From the NCBI GenBank assembly GCA_010909165.1, contig VJWM01000116.1, positions 310,001 to 374,000 of the forward strand: a DNA stretch of 64,000 bases, written 5' to 3'. Under the pieces are notes generated by a model. It did not search any database and was not told the DNA's origin. It worked only from the letters and a program-made list of their open reading frames with translations. This stretch comes from Anthoceros angustus (taxonomy: Eukaryota > Streptophyta > Anthocerotopsida > Anthocerotales > Anthocerotaceae). A program made the translations under genes and the position numbers. Shown in pieces: positions 57,097 to 64,000 of the stretch; the stretch's first letter is position 1, and each line of letters begins with the position of its first letter.

Positions 57097-57737
57097 TAGG
57101 GAGAATTGTATGGGAACCTATGAAGATTTCATATACTGTTTTTATTCTATTTTTTTAACTATTAGATTGTGTTTCCAACATATTTGGGTTCTTTTTTGGT
57201 CAAAACCCAGCATACTAGTCTACGGTTCAAGCTCGGCAGGGTGATAGTGCCCATGACTTAGGGAGTGACACCATCTTCAGAGAAAGGTTGACGTCACCTT
57301 GGCCCCACTCTTTTCGCAATTTCCTGTCCTCAATAACATGTAGACTTCATTATTTGCTGTTCACTAGCCTTGTTGGTTTCGCCATTAACTTTGGGTGTGC
57401 AAGATCACATCGCCATGTACATACATAGGTATGCACGTCGTTTCTGCGGCTGACGGCCGCGTGGGCAGCAAGACAGGAAGAAGCGTGTGCTTTCCGTTAC
57501 AGGTTTACACGCTCCAATGGCGACCCTCCACGGTAACGACCTCACCTGCCCCTATACAAGGATTGGACGGCTCCAGGACAGAAAAAACGTCAGGGCGGCA
57601 AGAAATACCTTCAGAGGGGCCCGTGCCCGTGCTGCAAGCTAAGCGAGCTACCAGACTTACAGCACAGGCACTTTTCTTACAAATGTACATACACAACATA
57701 CAGTGATAGTACGCGTGAGACGAGACTGGCCAGCGAG
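57097..57737. other. Spacer with right copy of a direct duplicate
   Basis: No gene is recognised. The right half (57455-57690) is a diverged copy of 52430-52676, immediately downstream of the glyoxalase II stop, so one copy may derive from a glyoxalase 3' UTR. Confidence 0.5.
57455..57690 (+). repeat. Diverged direct duplicate, right copy
   Basis: It matches the left copy at 52430-52676 in the same orientation and order, with small indels. The two copies bracket about 4.8 kb of satellites, palindromes and retroelement remains. Confidence 0.75.
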
Positions 57738-59081
57738 TCATCCTTTGAACTGGTCCTTCATCCTGCGTACTTCGGCCATCACTTCTACAGGGTTGGTGCG
57801 ACCTGTGGCCACCTGACACCATCAGGTGGAGAATTGTATTAGGTTTAGTCAGGTGACTTGACATGTGCAAATCCGCGGTCCATCAAGTTTGCAAGCGTAA
57901 TAACCTGGAGAGGCCTCAATTCCACCCGCATGAAAGGGTTGATGTCAAACTCCTCCCCAATTGATGAGGGCACTGTGGGGTTGTGAGATTTTTGCTCTTG
58001 GATTGCCCACTTCAGCTTCTCCTTCAGAGCTGCGTTGTCTGGCTCCACTGTGCTGGCGAATTGGAGGTTCTTGACGGTGTACTAACGAGTTGGGCAATAC
58101 GGCGAGTGAGTGGCACTGCGCCTCCTGCAAGTGTGATTACCTGAGGGGAAAGGAAAGAGGAGCATACCTCATGGCCACAAAAGACCCGAGTTGAGCTTGG
58201 CAGGGAGCCGAGCTTCTTCACTAGAGAGTCGTACATCTGGCTGGCTGTGCCTTCGAAGAAGCGTCCACACCCGGCAATAAACTGCAAAGAAGAGAAGCAC
58301 GTTCTTCTGTCAACTGCAGTGCAGCAGCTTCATGTCCAACGCTCACACAACATGGCATAACATGCGACATGAGAGAATACTCTAGACTAGGCTAACCTAC
58401 CAAGGTATCACCGGTGAACACTGCAGGATCCTGTCCTGATGCAGTGTTTGTCACATAGTAACTCACATGGCCCTTGGTGTGGCTGTATCCAAAGACAACC
58501 ACACCATGTAAGCAACAGCTTCAGGTGCGAGGCAAGCAATAGACAGAACAACGGCTTTCCATGCCAGGGATATGGAACCACACCAAGGGGTATGCAGAGC
58601 TCTGACACTGATGTCCTTACTCACAGGAAACTCATCCCCATGTTGCAATTCATGGGTGCATCCCTCCACTTTGTCCAAAGCTCCTCCATACACCTTCAAC
58701 CCCGGAATGAGGCTCTTGAGCTCGTTGTTGCCTCCAGCATGATCCCTGACCACCATCCCCAACAACGTGAGCTTCCTGGAAACATCCAGGAACAAACCCA
58801 CCAACAACACCCGGCCAGAAACTCCCGCCCACCAGTGGTGATGGGTTGTGAACACGCTCCCGATTGATGCACCGTGGCTCTTCGCCGCCTCCACCACCTT
58901 CGCCGGCTGGACGGGATCCACCACCGCCGCCTCCCCAGTTCCAGAATCGATGATCCTGCGCCAACCCACATCACGTCACGTCACGTCACTGCCCACCAGC
59001 ATCCGCTTCCAGCAATGCAACAGCAGCATCTTACAGGTAAGCGTAATTGTCCTCCAAGCACGGCACCGGAACCACCTTCAT
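57738..59081 (-). CDS. GLX2: Hydroxyacylglutathione hydrolase (glyoxalase II)
   Basis: A multi-exon gene starting [16 protein letters not shown] (59081). The exon from about 58969 encodes [22 protein letters not shown] and VFTTHHHW; after an 87-base intron (58746-58832) it continues [26 protein letters not shown], so the splice completes the THHHWDHAGGN binuclear metal site. Later exons encode [58 protein letters not shown] and the C-terminal [20 protein letters not shown]. The enzyme hydrolyses S-D-lactoylglutathione to D-lactate and glutathione, completing methylglyoxal detoxification; the cytosolic form is implied if the start is right. The frame also opens upstream to 59279 through a hydrophobic helix, a possible longer form. 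Confidence 0.93.
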
Positions 59082-60060
59082 GCCGCCCATCCTGCCCCGC
59101 CTGATAACGCCCACCAGGAGCGTGACGAGGAAACAGCCGATTGCAGTGCGCAGTGCCTCTGGCCAGAACAAGATCAGACCACGGCCTGAGCCTGGGCCAG
59201 AGGCGAGCGGACGCCATGGGCGCCCATCGTCGCTCCGGATTCCAACAGGCTCATTGTCGAATGTAAAAATCCAATCCAACTAGCGGGCTATCGGGGACAG
59301 CTACAGGCGCAGCAGCACGGGCGCCGGGAGCCTCGAGCATCAAGGGTTTGTCAGGGTTTTGACCCACACATGACCCACATGCATGATTTGCCTGCCTGCC
59401 GTCTTCTCGCTCTAGAGCGTCGCGGGCATTGCATTCAAAATTGCTGCCGGTGAAGTTCCGGACAGGCGTGTGATTCTCTTTCTCCTCTTCTCGTTTCGCC
59501 AGCCAGCCAGCCAGCCAGTCAGCTCAGATCTGCCTCTGCTCGCCTTTCCTGCATGCCAGCGCCTGGAGTCGGGAGCGCAGCCCCATGGAGGAGTCTGTCG
59601 CTCCGAGCCCCTAGGTCCCCCCATGCGTGCCCGCCTCAGCTGCAGCTGCCTGGGGTTTGCTTTTGCCTCTGCCTCTGCCTCTGCCTGCCGGTTGCGCAGG
59701 AGATGTGAAATGGTGAGCACTGCAATTGCTTTCTGGTCTGCATGTCGTGGCTGTCCGTTGGATTCCATCTTCGGCCGGGCTGTGGGCACGAATTTACCAT
59801 CTCTGTCCAATTAAGCTGGTGGCCGGGCTGGGCTGTGGGCTGGCCTGTCTGTCCACCTTCCATACGCTTTCTGTCTTCTGTCTTCTGTCTGCTTGTGTGT
59901 GCGTATGTAATTGTAGATGTGGCTCTTGTATGGCCATGTGCGTCGGTCGATGTGTCTCTGTATATGTCTGTGGCTATGCTGCCTGTCTGAGAACTAGTCG
60001 CCCTGCTTTCTATCAGCACGACGACGCTCTGTGAAGTGAAGCCGTCCGGCTCTTGTGAGA
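59082..60060. other. Divergent promoter region, about 980 bases
   Basis: The region between divergent GLX2 and JMJ25-like starts. It contains short tandem runs: (agcc)n at about 59502-59517, (tgcctc)n at about 59664-59688, and tctgtcttctgtct at about 59870-59890. ORFs here look like chance. A 5' UTR intron of the JMJ25-like gene is possible but not demonstrable. Confidence 0.4.
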
Positions 60061-63000
60061 ATGCTCAATCCAATGGCTAGTACGGATGGTTTCATGAGGG
60101 ACGGGCCTGCCGTCGGGGAACATAAGGTGTACAGGTCGAAGAGGAAGTGGGAGCGCAGCAGTGGCGGGGCTGGGCTGGACAGGTCAGGGGATGCTGGAAT
60201 TAGGCTCAAGGACCTCAAGGACATCAAGCCTGAGCAGGGGAGATTGGACAGTCTGGCGGCCCTGGCCAAGCAGGAGCGGGGGTCAGATTCCCCTAGCGAG
60301 GAGGAGCAGCAGCAGCACAAGGTTCCTGTGGTGGAGCAGGAGAAGGCTCCCAGGTTCAAGCACTCCCGGAAGCCCAAAAAGTCCCGTGGCGCAGCGGCCG
60401 GATCAACCAGTCGGGTTGTGGAGGAGGTGAGGCCGGAGCCTCCTCCTCCTCCTAAACCAGAGGTTGTGAAGGAGGAGGAGGTTGAAACAGAGGAGGAAGA
60501 GGAAGAGGTGGAGCCGGAGCCGGACCCGGCGTCGGACACCGTGAGTGAAGATGAGAAGCCTCGGCGGAAGCGCCAGCGCCGTGCACGCAAGCAGGTGAAG
60601 GGCAAGGCGGGAGGAGCGGAGAAGGGGAAGGCTCCTGCCAAGGGCAGAAGGAAGTCCAAAAAGGGAACTGGCGATGAGGAGGAGGCGGAGGCTGGGGGCG
60701 ATGATAGGTGTAAGAGATCTGACGGGAAGGCGTGGAGGTGCAGGCAGCCGCTGTTCAAGGAAGGGTGGTGCCAGTACCATTTCGAGTACTACGAGTGTAA
60801 GAAGTCCAAGTCCGCCCCGCCTCCTAGGAGAAAGAGACAGCCGAAGAAGGTTACTACTGCTCGGAGGGGCAAGGGTGCGCAGAATGAGGCAGCTGGGAGC
60901 AAGGATAGTGCTGATGAATCTCAGCACGAGCAGGAGGTTGTTGCTGAACCTGAGGTGAAGAAGGTGAGGAGAGGTGTGAAGAGGAAGGATAGGGTTGATG
61001 AAGATGAGCAGCAGGAGGGTGAGGGTCGTGCAGAGGCTGTGGCAGAACCGGAGCCGAAGAAGGCGAGAAGGGGGCAGACGAAGGATAGTGTGGATGAAGA
61101 TCAGCTGGAGGAGGATGAGGGTCGTGTGCAGGCTGTGTCAGAACGGGAGGGCAGTAAGGTGAGGAGAGGTCAGACGAAGAAACATAGTGTGGACGAAGCT
61201 CTTCAGGAGGAGGATGAGAGCCGTATGGAGGCTGTTGCAGAACCTGAGGTGAAGCCTGTTGTGGAAGCAGAAGTGAAGCTTGTGGTCAAAAGAGGTCACA
61301 AGAGGAGGGAGAGTGTGGATGAAGGGCAGGAGCTAGTTGAAGATCGTGAGCAGGCGGTTGCAAAACCGGAGGTGAAGAAGGCCAGAAGAGGTCTGAAGAG
61401 GAAGGCCATATCGGAAGGTGAAGCATCCAAACCGTTGCCCTCTTTGCTGAGTGACCATCGCGACGGTAAGCGTTTGAAGTCCCTGAAGGATGCACAGCCT
61501 GCCAAATCTGAGGCTCAGGAAATGGCAGAGGAGGACACGAGCGCAGAAACTGATGATGGCGAGGAGCATGTTAGAGATTCGTTGCAGAAGTCTCATCCCA
61601 GGAGGTGTCACCAATGCTGGAGGTTGGGGAATGTGGCATCGTGTGGAGCCTGTAGGGATACGCAGCGCCGCTATTGTGACCACTGTATAGCCAAGTGGTA
61701 CCCACACTTGACGATGGAGGATGTTGCAGAGAGGTGTCCCTACTGTGCTGGCTACTGTAACTGCAAGACATGTCTGCGGAGGGCACGGCCGATAGCAGAG
61801 GTGGATGATGCAGGGAAGTCTGAGCACCTGCTCTATCTCCTGCGTAAGGTTCTGCCGTCTTTGAGTCAAATGAATGAGGAGCAGGCTGACGAGCTGAAGT
61901 TTGAGAGGGAGTTGCGGCGTGATCCAGATTATCAAGTTGAGAAAACTCAGATATCAATCGGGGAGAGGATGTATTGTGACAAGTGCAAAACTTCAATAGT
62001 TGACTATTACAGGACCTGTACAGAGTGTCAGTATGACCTGTGCCTTAATTGCTGTAAAGAGATCCGGCTGGGAAGCTTGCATCCAGCCCTCCTCAACTCC
62101 AAGGGATTGACTGAACAAGATGGAGGCCACTCAGAGGGATTGGCTGAAGTGGTAGCAGAGGAAGGGGACAGAGTGGGGAGCATTGTTCCTGAAGCTGATG
62201 CTATAGAAGAGGTAGATCACGTCGGATCACCTTTAGTTGCTGTGTGGGACGTAGATCACGTTGTATTACCTTCAGGTGTTGTGGAGGAGGTAGGTCATGC
62301 TGTATCACCTCTAGGTCCTGTGGAGGAGGTAGGTGCTGCATCACCTTCAGGTGCCGTGGAGGAGGTCGATCAGGTTGCATCACCTTCAGGTGCTGTTGGG
62401 AGGTAGGTCACATTGTATCACCTTCAGGTGCTGGGGAGGAGGTAGGTCATGTAGCATCAAATTTGGGTGCTTTGAGGGAGGTCAGCCGGGTATCACCTTC
62501 AGGTGCTGTGGGGAGGTGGATCATGTTGTATCACTGTCAGGTGCTGCAGAGGAGGTGGGTCTCTTTGTAGCACCTTCACGTGCTGCAGAGGAGGTGGATC
62601 ACGATGCAAAACCTTCAGGAGCTGAGGAGGAGCCAGGTCACGTTGCATCACCTTCAGGTGCTGTGGAGGAGGTAGGTCACCTTGTATCACCTCCAGGTGC
62701 TGTGGAGGAGGTAGGTCACCTTGTATCACCTCCAGGTGCTGTGGAGGTGGTAGGTCACGTTGTGGAGGAGGTGAAGCCTTCTGGAGGTGCTGTGGAGGAG
62801 GTAGCTAACGTTGTTGACCTTGTAACTGATAAAGTGGATGCTAGCTGCTCGGAAGCTGTGGGAACAGGAGATGCTGAGCTGGAAGAGGATGCGTGCATGT
62901 CATCTCTGGGGAGCAAGGAAGGTGCAAGCTCGTCAGCAGCTGTCGAGGATGAGGCTACTGTACCTTCAGCTATGGATGAGGATGCTGGTCTTTCAGTGTC

Positions 63001-64000
63001 AACTGAGGGAGATGGTAAGGACTCTTCAGCTACAGCTCACAAAGATGCTGACCCGTCAGATACCAAGACTGGAGATCAGAATGGTCCTTCCGCAATGGGT
63101 GACAGAAATGTCTGTATACCAAGCCTTGACCTGGCAGATGCTTCAGTGCAAGATGAAGAAAAGGCTCATCCCTCCTCTGCACCAGGTGAAGGGGCCTGCT
63201 ATTGGCAAATGATGGAGATAATGTCCGTCCCTCACTGACTGAGCAGGAGACTAGACATCAGAGTGGCCCTTCAGCAATGGATGGAGGAGGTGTCTGTAAA
63301 CCAAACCCAGACCACGAGGATGCTTCAGTGCAAGATGAAGAAATGGCTTATGCCTCTGCACCAGGTGAAGGTGATGGGGCCTCCTATTCCCTCATGATGG
63401 AGATGATGTGCGTCCCTCAGTGACTGAGCAGGGAAATGCTGGCCGCTCTGGAGTTTGGTGAACAAGATGTTGGTGCCTCTGTTGTGGCTGAGGGAGAGGT
63501 CAGCAGCCCTTCAGCTTTGGCTAAAGGGGATCCTGGTCCTTCAGCACCAGCTGACTGCTCTTCTGCTGATGAAGGCAAGGACGAAGGAAGGATTGACCGT
63601 ATGTCAGGTGCTGATGAAGGAGGAGGAGGCATTGATGACATGGATTTGAGCCTTCCGCCAGCTGGAGATGAGGAAGATGTTCCACAAGGAGTAGGAAGAA
63701 ATGAAGAGGAGCCAAATGACAGAGTCCCTCATTCTCAAGAGAGTCCATGGGAAGTTGGTAGAGATGGGACAATTGTCTGCCCTCCTAAGGATTGTGGTGG
63801 ATGTGGCAAACACAATCTATCCTTACGGTCACTCCAGGGTGGGGACACAGTCAAGGAACTTTGGACAAAGGTCGATCACATCGTTTCCGTGGCATCCGTG
63901 AGTCTTGCAGAGCATGAGTCAGGGTGCCAGTATTGTGACCAGAGCAGTGCATCAATGGCCAAGCAGTTGCGTGTGGCTGCTGATAGGCCCACAGGAGGTG
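60061..64000 (+). CDS. JMJ25/KDM3-type demethylase, N-terminal part (partial)
   Basis: The gene runs off the window end. Residues from 60061 contain a Lys/Glu-rich N-terminus, a WRC domain (CKRSDGKAWRCRQPLFKEGWCQYHF) near 60708-60785, and charged repeats. A RING-type zinc finger follows (CHQCWRLGNVASCGACR, YCDHCIAKWYP, CPYCAGYCNCKTCLR) near 61605-61795, and a second cluster (YCDKCKTSIVDYYRTCTECQYDLCLNCCKEI). From about 63436 the frame resumes and reads DGTIVCPPKDCGGCG at about 63757, as in JMJ25 proteins before the JmjC domain, which lies beyond the window. The family removes H3K9 methyl groups. A GT-AG intron (62403-63431) joins both parts in phase; without it the frame is broken. Confidence 0.82.
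62208..62820 (+). repeat. 39-bp coding minisatellite, about 15 copies
   Basis: Units of 39 bases (13 codons) encode variants of EVGHVVSPSGAVE; typical bases are tcaccttcaggtgctgtgga and ggaggtaggtcac. The sense frame changes twice: at about 62396-62403 (gctgttgggaggtag) and 62508-62517 (gctgtggggaggtgg), each one base shorter than the unit. Confidence 0.9.

Noticed and set aside
59994-60758. 254-codon Ser-rich minus-strand frame
   Set aside because: Reverse reading of Glu/Lys codons of the JMJ25-like gene gives a Ser/Leu/Phe-rich shadow.

Overview
This window is nuclear DNA of a land plant. Every recognisable gene has a plant nuclear counterpart: SABRE/KIP, the FKBP19 and PPD4 thylakoid-lumen proteins, the Rubisco-activase-like AAA protein, PLS-class PPR proteins, 11S globulin, MTPC4 and a JMJ25-type protein with a WRC domain. 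Introns are short (mostly 80-260 bases) with GT-AG ends, genes are closely packed, and four PPR loci (two genes, two relic clusters) lie within 26 kb. This fits a seed-free plant with many PPR genes and a compact genome, such as a lycophyte. That placement is inference; the sequence alone does not name the species.

Layout. 1-2597: 3' end of a SABRE-like giant protein (+). 3241-4929: F-box/kelch-type protein (-). 5125-5619: small secretory-pathway membrane protein (-). 6240-7703: receptor-like kinase with a tiny ectodomain (+). 7704-10590: AT-rich, gene-poor. 10590-10817: PPR relic (-). 10910-11278: PP1 inhibitor INH3 (-). 11398-14647: PPR gene with a short first exon (+). 14962-15744: secreted At4g14100-like protein (+). 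15950-16860: Mth938/NDUFAF3-like protein (-). 17207-18384: coiled-coil membrane protein (+). 18953-21411: MYST acetyltransferase HAM1 (-). 22672-26038: splicing factor PRP19/MAC3 (-). 26039-29137: AT-rich, with a minisatellite. 29138-29650: two opposed PPR relics. 30006-32018: 11S globulin (+). 32568-36257: second PPR gene (+). 36523-39810: VPS11 (-). 39811-41450: AT-rich spacer with a hairpin and a LINE-like tail. 41580-43290: PPCS (-). 43672-47744: three consecutive intronless genes for plastid proteins, PPD4 (+), RCA-like (+) and FKBP19 (-). 48240-51159: MTPC4 zinc transporter (+). 51381-52074: glycine-rich protein A3-like (-). 52075-57737: repeat block with satellites, palindromes, a decayed bacterial-type gene and a second LINE-like tail, bounded by diverged direct repeats. 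57738-59081: glyoxalase II (-). 60061-64000: 5' part of a JMJ25-type demethylase (+), cut by the window end.

The genes are mostly unrelated housekeeping functions, not one pathway. The most unusual structures are the nearly identical 104-residue blocks of the second PPR gene, the JMJ25-like gene whose coding minisatellite runs out of frame but can be removed as an in-frame GT-AG intron, the pseudogene of a bacterial-type family at 55.7-56.7 kb, and two near-perfect palindromes just upstream of it. I saw no coherent undescribed multi-gene system.
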